The translations under genes were made by a program, and so were the position numbers. A stretch of 64,000 nucleotides of DNA, from NCBI GenBank assembly GCA_949287305.1, contig CASEFX010000011.1, forward strand, positions 62,001-126,000, read 5' to 3'. The DNA comes from an uncultured Sutterella sp. Its GTDB lineage: Bacteria > Pseudomonadota > Gammaproteobacteria > Burkholderiales > Burkholderiaceae_F. Shown one piece after another: positions 20,695 to 29,989 of the stretch (its first letter is position 1; every line of letters starts with the position of its first letter). Under the pieces are notes generated by a model. The model did not search any database. It was not told the DNA's origin and worked only from the letters and a program-made list of their open reading frames with translations.

Positions 20695-21504
20695 ATGACC
20701 ACGCTTTCTTTGTGCACCATCCTTGCCGCGCTGTTGTATCTCCTCTCCGGCATCGCCGTCGTCTCGTACATGAAGGGACGCGACGGCAAGGCGCCCTCGT
20801 GGCTGCGCTGGCCGATCGTCGCCGCGCTGGTTCTGCACGGCGTTGCGATCGAGGCCGAAGTCTTCCAGGGGGACATCATTCACTTCGGCTTCGGCTTCGC
20901 CGTCTCCGCCATGTTCTTCTTCGCCGCGCTGATCCTCTTTGTGGAGTCGATCATCCACCGCCTGCACGGGCAGCTCGGGATCATCCTGATCGCCGCGGCG
21001 ATCGGCGCGGTCTTCCCGCTCGCCTTCCCGGGACGTCCCGTCGCCGGGGACGAGTGGTCCTTCATGTTCCGCGTGCACATTCTCCTTGCGCTCGCCGCCT
21101 ATTCGCTCATGACGATCGCCACGGTCCACGCCGTGCTGATGAGCCTGCAGAACCGTGAATTGAAGCGTCCGCAGGGGAAGGAAAGCGCCTTCCTCGCCTC
21201 GATGCCAGGCCTCGTCGTGATGGAGCGCATCTTCTTTCGCATCGTCGCCTGCGGCTTCGTCTGCCTCACGCTCGTCCTCGTGACGGGGAGTTTCGCGACG
21301 AACGAAGTGTTCGGCGTCTTCGTGAATCTCGACCACAAGTTCCTCCTCACCCTCATCGCCTGGGTGCTCTTCGGGATTCTGCTCGCCGGCCGCGCCTTCC
21401 GCGGTTGGCGCGCCAAGACGGCGCTCAACTGGTTCTGGGTGGGTTTCGGCGCGCTCGTCATCGCCTATCTCGCCTACAGCTTCGTGCTGGAGTTCGCCGC
21501 CTGA
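20695..21504 (+). CDS. CcsA/YpjD-like inner-membrane protein
   Basis: Integral membrane protein (269 residues, about eight helices) of the cytochrome c assembly protein family (CcsA/CcmC-like, YpjD subgroup). Seen features: alternating hydrophobic helices, a conserved region VHILLALAAYSLMTIATVHA, and the C-terminal LNLDHK-like NLDHKFLLTLIAWVLFG. True CcsA proteins handle haem for cytochrome c; the role of this shorter betaproteobacterial group is not established. Start chosen at ATG 20695; the open frame begins at 20584. The gene is divergent from ffh and followed by PP0621-like and ampD, a conserved set. Confidence 0.85.
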   Translation: MTTLSLCTILAALLYLLSGIAVVSYMKGRDGKAPSWLRWPIVAALVLHGVAIEAEVFQGDIIHFGFGFAVSAMFFFAALILFVESIIHRLHGQLGIILIAAAIGAVFPLAFPGRPVAGDEWSFMFRVHILLALAAYSLMTIATVHAVLMSLQNRELKRPQGKESAFLASMPGLVVMERIFFRIVACGFVCLTLVLVTGSFATNEVFGVFVNLDHKFLLTLIAWVLFGILLAGRAFRGWRAKTALNWFWVGFGALVIAYLAYSFVLEFAA

Positions 21505-21513
21505 GGCCGCACC

Positions 21514-21786
21514 ATGGGACGCGTACTCTTCTGGGTGATTCTGATCGCGGCCATCGCGATCGCCTGGGCGGTCTCCCGCCGGCGCAATTCGCTCTCCAAC
21601 AAGGAGCGCGAGGAGCTCGCGCGCCTGCGCGGCGAACTGCGCGCCCGCAAGGAGGACCGCCGTTCGGGCGAGGCGATGCGGCGCTGTCCCGTCTGCGGGA
21701 CCTACTTCCCGGAAAAAACGGGCGTCTGGCGCAAGGACGTCTGCTACTGCAGTGAAGAGTGCCGGCGCCGGGGAGAGCGTTCGTGA
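21514..21786 (+). CDS. PP0621 family small membrane-anchored zinc-ribbon protein
   Basis: Small protein (90 residues) of the PP0621 type, common in Beta- and Gammaproteobacteria and of unknown function. An N-terminal membrane helix (about 3-20, LFWVILIAAIAIAWAV) is followed by a charged helix and a C-terminal four-cysteine site, CPVCGTYFPEK and CYCSEECRRRGE. Its ribosome site is weak. The stop overlaps the ampD GTG start (GTGA), so the two genes are coupled. Confidence 0.85.
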   Translation: MGRVLFWVILIAAIAIAWAVSRRRNSLSNKEREELARLRGELRARKEDRRSGEAMRRCPVCGTYFPEKTGVWRKDVCYCSEECRRRGERS

Positions 21787-22328
21787 GAGTCACCGAGCGC
21801 TTCTCGCCCCACAGCAACGAAAGACCCGAAGGCACGACGATCGACCTCGTCGTGCTTCATTTCATTTCGCTTCCGGCGGGCGTCTTTTCAGGTGACGCCG
21901 TGGAGCGCCTCTTTGCGGGGACGCTCGATACGGACGAGCCGGTCTTTGCGGACCTCAAGGGTCTGCGCGTTTCCTCGCACTTTTTCATCCGCCGCACGGG
22001 CGAAATTCTCTCCTTCGTGCCCGTGGAGCGACGGGCCTGGCACGCGGGCGTCTCGGTCTTTCACGGCCGCTCCGACTGCAACAACCGTTCCGTCGGGATC
22101 GAACTCGAGGGAACGGGAGAGCTTCCCTTCGAGGACGCGCAGTACGAAGCGCTCGCGGCCCTGCTCGCGGATCTCTCGGCGCATCTGCCGATCCGCTGGG
22201 TGACGGGGCACGAGCACGTCGCGCCGGGACGAAAGAGCGATCCCGGTCCCTTCTTTGACTGGCGCCGCCTTGCGCGGGCGCTCCCCCGACTTCGCTTCGA
22301 TCTTCGCCCCCAGACGGGCGCGAAATGA
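21783..22328 (+). CDS. ampD: 1,6-anhydro-N-acetylmuramyl-L-alanine amidase AmpD
   Basis: Cytoplasmic zinc amidase (181 residues) that removes the peptide from anhydromuropeptides in cell-wall recycling. In many proteobacteria its loss induces AmpC through AmpR. Zinc ligands are His26 (VVLHFISLP), His143 (VTGHEHVAPGRK) and Asp153 (KSDPGP), and the family motifs CNNRSVGIELEG and FFDWRRL are present. GTG start at 21783 overlaps the previous stop. Mpl, which reuses the released tripeptide, is also in this window (28649-29989), so two steps of murein recycling are encoded nearby. Confidence 0.95.
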   Translation: MRVTERFSPHSNERPEGTTIDLVVLHFISLPAGVFSGDAVERLFAGTLDTDEPVFADLKGLRVSSHFFIRRTGEILSFVPVERRAWHAGVSVFHGRSDCNNRSVGIELEGTGELPFEDAQYEALAALLADLSAHLPIRWVTGHEHVAPGRKSDPGPFFDWRRLARALPRLRFDLRPQTGAK

Positions 22329-22413
22329 GGTTTTGGACTCCGCACAAAGGGGAGAAGCCTTGATATATTGAGGGAATTGTTTTTCTCAACGGGAGTCTTC
22401 TGCCCGAAAACCG

Positions 22414-22965
22414 ATGTTAGCCTCTTTGCTGCAGTTTCTCTTTCTTACCGCCACATCCATTCTCGGGTGTCTCCTCGTCCTTCGGGCGTGGACCTACGCC
22501 TGCGCCATGACGTTTCACGATCCGATCGTCTATCCGATCCGGCGCCTCACGAACTGGCTCGTGGATCCCTTGAGCAAGGCGGTGGCGCCCAAGGGGGCGT
22601 GGGACTGGCCGAGTCTCGTCGGCGCCCTCCTCGTGGGGCTTTTGAGCGTTGTCGTGCGCACGGCCTTTCATCCGGCGGGTTTTGCGATGGTGAGCACCTG
22701 GATCGCTCCCTTCGCGATGGTGCTCCGTTGGGGGCTCGAGATGCTCACCTGGGGCATTTTCGGCTGGGTGATCCTCTCCTGGGTTGCCGCGCGCCATCCC
22801 TTCAACTATTCCCTTTCGATTTTGCTCGAGCCCTTCATGCGGCCGGTGCGGCGCGTCCTTCCGACCTTCCGCGGCATGGACTTTTCGCCGCTCGTCGTGC
22901 TCCTTGCCGCCAACGCTCTGCTCCTCTTCATCCTCCCGCTCTCGGACGGTCGAATTCTCTTCTGA
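22414..22965 (+). CDS. YggT family inner-membrane protein
   Basis: Integral membrane protein (183 residues) of the YggT family, which has two copies of a ~70-residue module. First copy: FLFLTATSILGCLLVLRAW with DPIVYPIRRLTNWLVDPLSK. Second copy: MLTWGIFGWVILSWVA with PFMRPVRRVLPTFRGMDFSPLVV, shown here in pieces as FMRPVRRVLP and GMDFSPLVV. In other bacteria YggT proteins are linked to division-site or osmotic functions, but the role is not settled. Followed by a bidirectional terminator. Confidence 0.88.
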   Translation: MLASLLQFLFLTATSILGCLLVLRAWTYACAMTFHDPIVYPIRRLTNWLVDPLSKAVAPKGAWDWPSLVGALLVGLLSVVVRTAFHPAGFAMVSTWIAPFAMVLRWGLEMLTWGIFGWVILSWVAARHPFNYSLSILLEPFMRPVRRVLPTFRGMDFSPLVVLLAANALLLFILPLSDGRILF

Positions 22966-22987
22966 CCGAACCGATCATACGGAAACG

Positions 22988-23021
22988 AAAAAGCCGCCCC
23001 GCACCTTGGGACGGCTTTTTT
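22988..23021. terminator. Bidirectional terminator, yggT / sugar kinase
   Basis: Stem AAAAAGCCG (22988-22996) with CGGCTTTTT (23012-23020), with an inner CCC/GGG extension past one mismatch; serves both convergent genes. Confidence 0.8.
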
Positions 23022-23043
23022 GCTGTAGGGAGGACGAGTGCTC

Positions 23044-23979
23044 TCAGAAGGGGGCTTCGCCCCACTGCGACGCGTAGACGCCGCGGACATCGTCCGGGGT
23101 CGTGCGCCAGTTCTGTGCGCCCCGCACCGCCACCTTGAGGCTTCCGAGGACGGTGCCGATGCGGGCGCCGACGACCGGAGAGAGATTCCGTTCCCGCGCG
23201 AAGAGAAGGCCGCCCCGATAGGCGTCGCCCGCGCCCACGGGGTCGACGGCCTTCGCGGGGACCGCTTCGACTTCGACCCTTTCTCCGCCTGCAAGCCACA
23301 CGGTCGAACCTTTTTCGCCGTGGGTGTGGTACACGGTTTTGCCAGCAAGCGAAAGCGCTTCGGGCGTGAGGCCCGCGACCTTCTCGAGGTATTCGGCTTC
23401 AAAGTCCGAAAAGGCGCAGGCGTCGGCGCCGTCGGCGAAGTCCCGGAGCTCTTCGGGTGTAAAGAGCGGACCCGCCTGGCCCGGATCAAAGAGATAGGGA
23501 ACGCCGCGCTCGCGAAAGAGCCTGGCATGAAGTTTCATGGGGCGCACGCCCCCGGGACCGAGAAGCGCGTAGTCGACGGATCGATCTTCGGGCCAGGAAA
23601 GGCGGTCGGACGCGTCCATGGCGCCCGGATGAAAGCTCGCGAGCTGACAGCCACCGACGTCGGTCACGATGAAGGCCTGCGAAGTGAAGCAGTCCGCAAG
23701 ACAGGGCATCCCGTCCGTGGGGATGCCGAGCGCGCGGAAGTGTTCGAGATAGTCGCCTCCGTCGCGTCCGAGGGCGCTCCAGACGAAGGGATCGCCTCCG
23801 AGCTGATGAAGGGCGTAGGCGATGTTGGCGGCGCAGCCCCCGAAGTCCCGGTGCATTTCGGGGGCGAGGAACGTGAGGTTCACGTGCCGCAGATCGCCTT
23901 TTTCCAGTTTGTCGGCGAAGCGTCCGTTGTGCGTGAGGATCGTGTCGTAGGCGACCGATCCGGTGATCATCGTGCTCAC
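23044..23979 (-). CDS. PfkB-family carbohydrate/nucleoside kinase
   Basis: Ribokinase-fold kinase (311 residues). PfkB signature 1 region is FGGCAANIAYALHQLGG near residues 46-62; signature 2 is DPVGAGDAYRGG near residue 250 with the catalytic Asp in GAGD and the anion hole beside it. In Betaproteobacteria this gene lies after prmA and the DUF3426 gene and is often called adenosine kinase or ribokinase-like; the substrate cannot be fixed from sequence. GTG start at 23979 has GGAG five bases upstream; an ATG at 23970 is possible. Confidence 0.88.
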   Translation of the reverse strand: MSTMITGSVAYDTILTHNGRFADKLEKGDLRHVNLTFLAPEMHRDFGGCAANIAYALHQLGGDPFVWSALGRDGGDYLEHFRALGIPTDGMPCLADCFTSQAFIVTDVGGCQLASFHPGAMDASDRLSWPEDRSVDYALLGPGGVRPMKLHARLFRERGVPYLFDPGQAGPLFTPEELRDFADGADACAFSDFEAEYLEKVAGLTPEALSLAGKTVYHTHGEKGSTVWLAGGERVEVEAVPAKAVDPVGAGDAYRGGLLFARERNLSPVVGARIGTVLGSLKVAVRGAQNWRTTPDDVRGVYASQWGEAPF

Positions 23980-23988
23980 GGGGGCTCC

Positions 23989-24744
23989 TCAGATGGGGGT
24001 CACCGCCGTGACGCGCACGCCTCGGACGGGGAGCGCCGCGTCGACTTCGAGCTCGGCCTCGACGCGGACGGTTTCGCCCGCGGGAAGCACGTTCTCTTCG
24101 GCAAAGCCGTAGTCCGCGGGTTCGAAGAGCCGCTGAGCGAGCGTTTCGTCGGCGCTGTCGAGAAGGCGCACTTCAAGGAGCGGAAGAATCTGCGGACGGT
24201 CGGACGCGTTCGTGATTTCGATGCGAACGCGCCGGGGCGACTCCGCCTCGGTCAGTTCGCCGCGGATTTCAAAGGCCCTCACGTCGCTCCAGGCAAAGCC
24301 CGGGCAGGGAAGCGTGCGGCAGATGTTTTCATAGACGCCCCTGAGCGGAGGGAACTGCCGAAGAATCGGATCGTGAAAGTAGAGGGCGCCCGCCGTGAGC
24401 GCTCCCGCAAGGCCGACGAGGCCGAGGAGCGCGAAGAGGGCGCCGCCCTTTCGGGGCTTTTTCTCGGGGGGCGCCGCTCGCACGGGGACCGCGGGTTCGG
24501 GCGTTTCGCGGGCGTGAAAATCCGAGAGATCCTCGGCGATCTTCGCCATCTGCGCCTCTTTCTTTTCTTCGGGCGCGCGCCGCGCCGCCACGACGCGGGC
24601 GAGCGCATCGTCGTCGACCTCCACGGTTTCCGCCCTCGCGAGGACGAAGGTGTGGCGGCACTCGCCGCAGCGAAGCGTTTCGGCGGCTTCGTCGGGGCAC
24701 TTCCAGAGGGCCCCGCAGGCGGGGCAGCGAACGATTCGGGTCAT
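23989..24744 (-). CDS. Zinc-ribbon and DUF3426 membrane protein
   Basis: Protein of 251 residues with an N-terminal MJ0042-type zinc ribbon (Cys7, Cys10, Cys26, Cys29), a charged linker, one membrane helix at about 103-123, and a periplasmic DUF3426 domain (from about 135) ending RGVRVTAVTPI. The function is unknown. It belongs to the conserved betaproteobacterial run accB-accC-prmA-DUF3426-pfkB and starts 78 bases after prmA, with a terminator in between. Confidence 0.88.
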   Translation of the reverse strand: MTRIVRCPACGALWKCPDEAAETLRCGECRHTFVLARAETVEVDDDALARVVAARRAPEEKKEAQMAKIAEDLSDFHARETPEPAVPVRAAPPEKKPRKGGALFALLGLVGLAGALTAGALYFHDPILRQFPPLRGVYENICRTLPCPGFAWSDVRAFEIRGELTEAESPRRVRIEITNASDRPQILPLLEVRLLDSADETLAQRLFEPADYGFAEENVLPAGETVRVEAELEVDAALPVRGVRVTAVTPI

Positions 24745-24757
24745 ATGGCCTCTTCCA

Positions 24758-24806
24758 AAGAGAAAAGCGCCCCGTCCACCGTTGGAGGGGGCGGGACGCT
24801 TCTCGT
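24758..24806 (-). terminator. Probable terminator after prmA
   Basis: Imperfect GC-rich stem AGCGCCCCGTCC against GGGGCGGGACGCT, followed on the minus strand by TTTTCTCTTT. It lies between prmA and the DUF3426 gene. Confidence 0.6.
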
Positions 24807-24822
24807 ATTGTAGGCGATCGGA

Positions 24823-25719
24823 TTATTCGCGGCGGCCGGCGATGCAGACCCAGCCGTCCTCTTCCTTCCAGACGGAGAGCTTCACGGCGGGATCGGTCTG
24901 GCGGTAGACCTCGATCACTTCCTCGGCCTGACGGGCGAGGACGCCCGAGAGAACGAGGGCGCCGCCCTTCTTGACGCGGCCGAGCAGGGCCGGCGCCAGA
25001 AGTTTCAGGGGATTCGAGAGAATGTTGGCGACGACGACGTCGTACTGGCCTTCGGGCATGTCGGCGGGGAGACGGAAGTCGGCTTCGGCGTCGTTGTGAA
25101 CCGCGTTTTCACGCGCGGCTTCCACGGCCTGCGGATCGATGTCGGTCCCAGTCACGGACTTCGCGCCGAGACGCTTGGCGGCGATGGCGAGAATGCCCGT
25201 GCCGCAGCCGTAGTCGAGGAGATCGTCGGTCGGACGGATGTTTTCGTCGATCCACCCGAGGCAGAGATGCGTGGTCGGGTGCGAGCCCGTCCCGAAGGCG
25301 ACGCCCGGGTCGAGGCGGATGTTCACCGCGTTTTCGTTGGGGAGTTCGTGCCAGGTCGGAACGATCCAGAGGCGGTCCGAAACGCGCACGGGCTGGAACT
25401 GGGCCTGTGTGATGCGGACCCAGTCGGCGTTTTCCACCTCGTTCGCGCCGAGCACTTCGGGGGGATTGCAGCCAAGCGCCTTCACGGCGAGGGCGAGCGA
25501 CGTGTCGAGGTCGAAGGTTTCGTCGACGAGGAGCGACACGACAGAGCGCGGCCAGGCGCAGGTTTCGGGTTCGAGCCCGGGTTCGCCGTAGAGGGGCTGT
25601 TCGTCGGGGCGGTCGGCGTCGGCGTCTTCGATCGTGGCCGAAAGGGCGCCCGCGTCCATCAGAAGGTCGGAGAGCGCTTCCGCACAGCGCTCGTCGGCAA
25701 GGAGTTTGATTTCACGCAT
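24823..25719 (-). CDS. prmA: Ribosomal protein L11 methyltransferase
   Basis: SAM-dependent enzyme (298 residues) that trimethylates ribosomal protein L11. The N-terminal substrate-recognition domain (1-~100) contains WVRITQAQFQPVRVSDRLWI shortly after it. The catalytic domain has the SAM motif LLDYGCGTGILAIAAKRLGA near 168-187 and the motif VVANILSNPLKLLAP near 226-240. Upstream accC is 48 bases away across a strong hairpin terminator. Confidence 0.95.
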   Translation of the reverse strand: MREIKLLADERCAEALSDLLMDAGALSATIEDADADRPDEQPLYGEPGLEPETCAWPRSVVSLLVDETFDLDTSLALAVKALGCNPPEVLGANEVENADWVRITQAQFQPVRVSDRLWIVPTWHELPNENAVNIRLDPGVAFGTGSHPTTHLCLGWIDENIRPTDDLLDYGCGTGILAIAAKRLGAKSVTGTDIDPQAVEAARENAVHNDAEADFRLPADMPEGQYDVVVANILSNPLKLLAPALLGRVKKGGALVLSGVLARQAEEVIEVYRQTDPAVKLSVWKEEDGWVCIAGRRE

Positions 25720-25731
25720 GGTTCAAAAATC

Positions 25732-25753
25732 GAAAAGGGGCCCTGCGGGCCCC
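25732..25753 (-). terminator. Terminator after accC
   Basis: Stem GGGGCCC (25737-25743), loop TGC, GGGCCCC (25747-25753). The minus-strand transcript then reads TTTTCG. Confidence 0.75.
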
Positions 25754-25767
25754 GAAATGAAAGGAGG

Positions 25768-27126
25768 TTACTTGGCGTCCTTCGGACGATGGCGCAGCTT
25801 CTCTTCGAGGTAGTGAATGCTCGTGCCGCCCTGGAAGAATCCTTCGTCGGCAAGGAGTTCGCGGTGAAGCTTCGCGTTCGTCTTGATCCCTTCGACGGCA
25901 AGTTCGGAGAGCGCCACGCGCATGCGCATGATCGCCTGTTCGCGGGTGTCGCCGTGCGCAATGATCTTGCCGATCATGCTGTCGTAATAGGGAGGCACAT
26001 CATACCCCGCATAGACGTGCGTGTCGATGCGGATGCCGGGGCCGCCGGGGAGGTGCCACTGCTGCACGCGGCCGGGGCTCGGCACGAAGGTGAAGGGGTC
26101 TTCGGCGTTGATGCGGCACTCGATCGCGTGGCCGCGCATCACGATGTCGCTCTGACGAACGGAGAGACGTTCGCCCGCGGCGATGCGGATCTGTTCGCGA
26201 ACGATGTCGACGCCCGTCACCATTTCGGTCACGGGGTGCTCGACCTGCACGCGCGTGTTCATTTCGATGAAGTAGAACTCCCCGTTTTCATAGAGGAATT
26301 CGAAGGTGCCCGCGCCGCGGTAGCCGATGCGCTTGCAGGCTTCGACGCAGCGCTTCCCGAGGCGTTCGATGAGCTTGCGGGGAATGCCGAAGGCGGGCGC
26401 CTCTTCGATCACCTTCTGATTGCGGCGCTGCATGGAGCAGTCGCGCTCGCCGAGGTAGACGGCGTTCTGGAAGCTGTCGGAGAGAACCTGAATTTCGATG
26501 TGGCGCGGATTTTCGAGGAACTTTTCCATGTAGACGGTCGGGTTCCCGAAGGCGACGCGCGCCTCTTCCTTCGTCATGTTGACGGAGGTGAGGAGGGCCG
26601 CTTCCGTGCGCACGACGCGCATGCCGCGTCCGCCGCCGCCGCCCGCGGCCTTGATGATGACCGGATAGCCGATCTTGCGGGCGATCTCGAGGATTTCCTG
26701 CGGATCGTCGGGGAGCGCCCCGTCGGAGCCCGGAACGCAGGGAACGCCCGCCTCGCGCATGGCCTTCTTGGCGCTCACCTTGTCGCCCATGAGGCGAATG
26801 CTTTCGGCGCGCGGGCCGATGAAGGTGAAGCCCGAACGTTCGACGCGCTCGGCAAAGTCGGCGTTTTCCGAAAGGAAGCCGTAGCCGGGGTGGATCGCTT
26901 CCGCGTCGGTCACTTCCGCGGCGGAAATGATGGCGGGAATGTTGAGGTAGGAGAGCGGCGACTGGGCCGGGCCGATGCAGACGCTTTCGTCGGCGAGGCG
27001 CACGTACTTGGCGTTGACGTCGGCCGTCGAGTGCACGGCCACCGTTTTGATGCCCATTTCGCGGCAGGCGCGCTGAATGCGCAAGGCGATTTCGCCGCGG
27101 TTGGCGATGAGAATTTTTCCGAACAT
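25768..27126 (-). CDS. accC: Acetyl-CoA carboxylase, biotin carboxylase subunit
   Basis: ATP-grasp enzyme (452 residues) that carboxylates biotin on AccB, the first step of fatty-acid synthesis. N-terminal fold [19 protein letters not shown]; the glycine-rich ATP loop is [14 protein letters not shown] near 159-172. The catalytic region includes [14 protein letters not shown] and [14 protein letters not shown]. It starts seven bases after the accB stop and forms the standard accB-accC operon. The transferase subunits AccA and AccD are not in the window. Confidence 0.97.
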   Translation of the reverse strand: MFGKILIANRGEIALRIQRACREMGIKTVAVHSTADVNAKYVRLADESVCIGPAQSPLSYLNIPAIISAAEVTDAEAIHPGYGFLSENADFAERVERSGFTFIGPRAESIRLMGDKVSAKKAMREAGVPCVPGSDGALPDDPQEILEIARKIGYPVIIKAAGGGGGRGMRVVRTEAALLTSVNMTKEEARVAFGNPTVYMEKFLENPRHIEIQVLSDSFQNAVYLGERDCSMQRRNQKVIEEAPAFGIPRKLIERLGKRCVEACKRIGYRGAGTFEFLYENGEFYFIEMNTRVQVEHPVTEMVTGVDIVREQIRIAAGERLSVRQSDIVMRGHAIECRINAEDPFTFVPSPGRVQQWHLPGGPGIRIDTHVYAGYDVPPYYDSMIGKIIAHGDTREQAIMRMRVALSELAVEGIKTNAKLHRELLADEGFFQGGTSIHYLEEKLRHRPKDAK

Positions 27127-27133
27127 GGTGCGA

Positions 27134-27598
27134 TCAGCCGATGATGAGGAGGTTCTGGCCGTATTCGACGGGCTGACCGTTTTCCACGCAGATTTCCTTG
27201 ACGACGCCGTCGGTTTCGGCTTCGACTTCGTTCAAAAGCTTCATGGCTTCGATGATGCAGACGGTCTGACCCTTCTTGACGGTGTCGCCCACTTCAACGA
27301 AGGGCTTGGCGCCCGGAGACGGAGCGCGGTAGAAGGTGCCGACCATCGGGCTCGTAAGGGGCGTGCCTTCGACCTTGGGTTCGGCGGGTTCGGCCGCGGC
27401 GGGCTGGGCGGCCGGAGCGGGAGCCGCGGCCGCCGCCGCAACGGCGACGGGCGCGGGAGCGGTCGTCTGCACGACCTGAACGGGCGTCTGCGGATGATTG
27501 ATCACGCGAATGCGGTCCGGGCCTTCGCAAATTTCAAATTCGGCAACGCCGCTTTCGGCCACGAGGTCCAACAGGGACTTAATTTTGCGCAGATCCAT
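27134..27598 (-). CDS. accB: Biotin carboxyl carrier protein
   Basis: Carries covalently bound biotin between biotin carboxylase and carboxyltransferase (154 residues). N-terminal helix [16 protein letters not shown], an Ala/Pro-rich flexible linker (about 45-75), then the biotinyl domain with the EAMKL motif; the biotinylated residue is Lys120. The thumb loop [13 protein letters not shown] identifies an AccB-type carrier. The start at 27598 was chosen over upstream 27655 because [10 protein letters not shown] is the conserved N terminus. Confidence 0.96.
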   Translation of the reverse strand: MDLRKIKSLLDLVAESGVAEFEICEGPDRIRVINHPQTPVQVVQTTAPAPVAVAAAAAAPAPAAQPAAAEPAEPKVEGTPLTSPMVGTFYRAPSPGAKPFVEVGDTVKKGQTVCIIEAMKLLNEVEAETDGVVKEICVENGQPVEYGQNLLIIG

Positions 27599-27767
27599 CT
27601 CTACTAACCTTTTCTGTGATTCTGAAGTGCGGGCGGGGAGAGCCCCGTTGCGCACGGTGTGACTAATGTGTGTCGGTTCCGGAGGGTCCCGAGGGAGGAC
27701 GGCTACGGAAAACTCGTATTTCCGCCAATTTTCGTGATTTTTCGTCCAAAAGTAAATGAAAAAGCAC

Positions 27768-27786
27768 GAAAAGCCCCGAACGGGGC
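27768..27786 (-). terminator. Terminator downstream of the unknown gene at 27851-28447
   Basis: Stem GCCCCG (27773-27778) with CGGGGC (27781-27786), realistically closing on a GAAC tetraloop. On the minus strand it is followed by TTTTCGTGCTTTTTC. It separates the unknown gene from accB. Confidence 0.65.
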
Positions 27787-27850
27787 GATCCGGAAAGGAG
27801 GTGACAATATCTTACCCGCGCCCCGAAGCGCAAGGTATGCCCTAATCAGG

Positions 27851-28447
27851 CTAATCCAATCGCTCGGAATCAGCCCTATGGACGAGGAGAACGGAAAGGA
27901 GGGCCGACGAAATCTCTCCCATCGATTCGAGCGGGTGCTGCCAGGGGTCGGGGCGCGTGCGGTGCGCCTTGAGGCGCGGCCGCGTCCACACGGCGACGAG
28001 CACGGGTTCGTCCGAGAGATACACGGCGAAGCGGGCGTTTTCGCCCGCCTGCGGGGCGAGCTCCTCAAAGCGGACGTCGGCGTTGAGCATGGCGAGAAGC
28101 GGCGCCTTTTCGTCGTCCGTGTCGAGAACGACCTCGGCGACGGCGTCGCGCGATGCCGCGCCGTCGAGAACCCGTCCGACGAGTTTGGGTTCGACGTTGC
28201 CGAGCGACTCTTCAAAGAAGGTCATGACGGCGAGCGCCGCGTTTCGCTTTTTCCGCAGGGAGCGGCGGTGCTGATCGGGATCGAACGTCGAGTACCAGCG
28301 CCGCAGTTCCGTGGCGACCCGGTCGTCGGAAGGGCGTTCGCCGCATTCGAGCGTGACGCTCTCGAGGGCGTCGCGCCAACGGACGCCGTCGCGGGCGATG
28401 AGGCGGGCGGCAAGGACCGCAGCGCGGTCGGAAGGGCCGTAGGACAT
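27851..28447 (-). CDS. Hypothetical protein next to accB
   Basis: A 198-residue soluble protein that I do not recognise. It is Arg/Asp/Glu-rich with a basic patch RRSLRKKRNAALAVMTFFEES near residues 62-82 (shown in part: RRSLRKKRN) and no membrane segment or signal peptide. The codon pattern matches its neighbours, the frame is clean, and it is bounded by a terminator. It lies where aroQ often sits before accB in Betaproteobacteria, but it shows no AroQ motifs. The ATG at 28447 lacks a strong ribosome site. It is divergent from mpl, with about 200 bases between the starts. Confidence 0.7.
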   Translation of the reverse strand: MSYGPSDRAAVLAARLIARDGVRWRDALESVTLECGERPSDDRVATELRRWYSTFDPDQHRRSLRKKRNAALAVMTFFEESLGNVEPKLVGRVLDGAASRDAVAEVVLDTDDEKAPLLAMLNADVRFEELAPQAGENARFAVYLSDEPVLVAVWTRPRLKAHRTRPDPWQHPLESMGEISSALLSVLLVHRADSERLD

Positions 28448-28648
28448 GCGTTTCTGAAGAAAATGAAAAACGCCCTCATTCTACAGGGGCGCGGGGCAAA
28501 ATGGAGTTTCACGGAGCGTCTGAAAACGGATGAGGTCAAAAGTGGGGCGGGCGGCAACAGAAAGTTTCGATCCGCGGGCCTTCTTTCCCGCAGAGCGTCC
28601 GGCGGTTCGATATGATTCGATGTATTTTTCGACACTTCGGGGCGAAGC

Positions 28649-29989
28649 ATGCACATTCACATTCTCGGCATCTGCGGCACCTTCATGGGCGGCGTCGCGC
28701 AGCTTGCGGCGCAGGCCGGACACACCGTGACGGGATGCGACCGCGGGGTTTATCCGCCGATGAGCGACGCACTGCGCGCGGCGGGGATCGAACTCACCGA
28801 AGGCTACGGCGCCGAGCAGCTCTCGGTCGAACCCGATCTTTGGGTGGTGGGAAACGCCGTTTCGCGCGGAAATCCCCTTCTCGAGGCCATTCTCAACCGC
28901 GGTCTTCCCTACACTTCGGGACCGCAGTGGATGTGCGAGCACATTCTCGCCGGACGCCACGTCCTTGCCGTAGCGGGCACGCACGGCAAAACGACGACCA
29001 CGTCGCTTCTCACCTGGATTCTTCGCGGCGCCGGGATCGACGCGGGCTACCTCATCGGCGGCGTTCCCGCCTGGGGCGAAGGAAGCGCCCTTCTGGGCGA
29101 TCCGAAGGCCTCCTTCGTGATCGAAGCCGACGAGTACGACACGTGCTTCTTCGACAAGCGAAGCAAGTTCGTGCACTACCGTCCCCGCACGGCGATCCTC
29201 AACAACCTCGAATACGACCACGCGGACATCTTCGAAAACCTCGCGGCGATCGAAAAGCAGTTCCATCATCTCGTGCGCACGATGCCGAGCGAAGGCACGA
29301 TCGTGACGCACGCGGGTTCCGAAGCGCTCGAGCGGGTTCTCGCCATGGGCGTTTGGTCGAAAGTCGAACGCTTTGATTCGGACGAGGGCTGGAGCGTTTC
29401 GGACGAGGGCGCCGTTCGGCTCGCGGGCGAGGTTCTCGGGGAACTGCATCTTCCCATGTCGGGGCGCTACAACCGTCTCAATGCGCTCGCCGCCGTCGCG
29501 GCCGCGCGGACGGTCGGCGTGGATCCCGAGATCTCGCTTCGGCTGCTCGCCGATTTCCCGGGCGTCAAGCGCCGTCAGGAAGTCCGCGGCGTCGTGCGGG
29601 GCGTCACGGTGATCGACGACTTCGCGCACCATCCGACCGCGATCGAGGAGACGATCGGGGCCGTTCGCGAAAAGGCGCCGGGACGCATCCTCGCGGTTCT
29701 GGAGCCGCGCAGCAACACGATGAAGCTCGGCACGATGAAGGACCGTCTCGCCGAGAGCCTTCGGGACGCAGACAAGGTCTTCTGCTATCGGGGCCCGGGC
29801 GTCTCGTGGGATCCCGCCGAAGCACTCAGGCCCCTCGGGGAAAAGGCGATGACGACCGACGACTTCGAGGCGCTTGTCGCGGCCGTTCTCGCTGAGGCGC
29901 GTTCGGGCGACACGATCCTCTGCATGAGCAACGGCGCCTTCGGCGGCATTCACAAGCGGCTGCTCGAAGGCCTCGGAGAAGCATCGTGA
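28649..29989 (+). CDS. mpl: UDP-MurNAc:L-Ala-gamma-D-Glu-meso-DAP ligase Mpl
   Basis: Murein-recycling ligase (446 residues) that attaches the recovered tripeptide directly to UDP-MurNAc. Mur-ligase features: N-terminal Rossmann region MHIHILGICGTFMGGVA, P-loop GTHGKTTTT (110-118), the catalytic IEADEYDTCFFDKRSKF, LNNLEYDHADIF and the C-terminal DDFAHHPTAIEETI. MurC is similar, but ADEYDTAFFDKRSKF-type and HHPTAI motifs are Mpl hallmarks. The stop overlaps the next gene's GTG start. Confidence 0.94.
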   Translation: MHIHILGICGTFMGGVAQLAAQAGHTVTGCDRGVYPPMSDALRAAGIELTEGYGAEQLSVEPDLWVVGNAVSRGNPLLEAILNRGLPYTSGPQWMCEHILAGRHVLAVAGTHGKTTTTSLLTWILRGAGIDAGYLIGGVPAWGEGSALLGDPKASFVIEADEYDTCFFDKRSKFVHYRPRTAILNNLEYDHADIFENLAAIEKQFHHLVRTMPSEGTIVTHAGSEALERVLAMGVWSKVERFDSDEGWSVSDEGAVRLAGEVLGELHLPMSGRYNRLNALAAVAAARTVGVDPEISLRLLADFPGVKRRQEVRGVVRGVTVIDDFAHHPTAIEETIGAVREKAPGRILAVLEPRSNTMKLGTMKDRLAESLRDADKVFCYRGPGVSWDPAEALRPLGEKAMTTDDFEALVAAVLAEARSGDTILCMSNGAFGGIHKRLLEGLGEAS

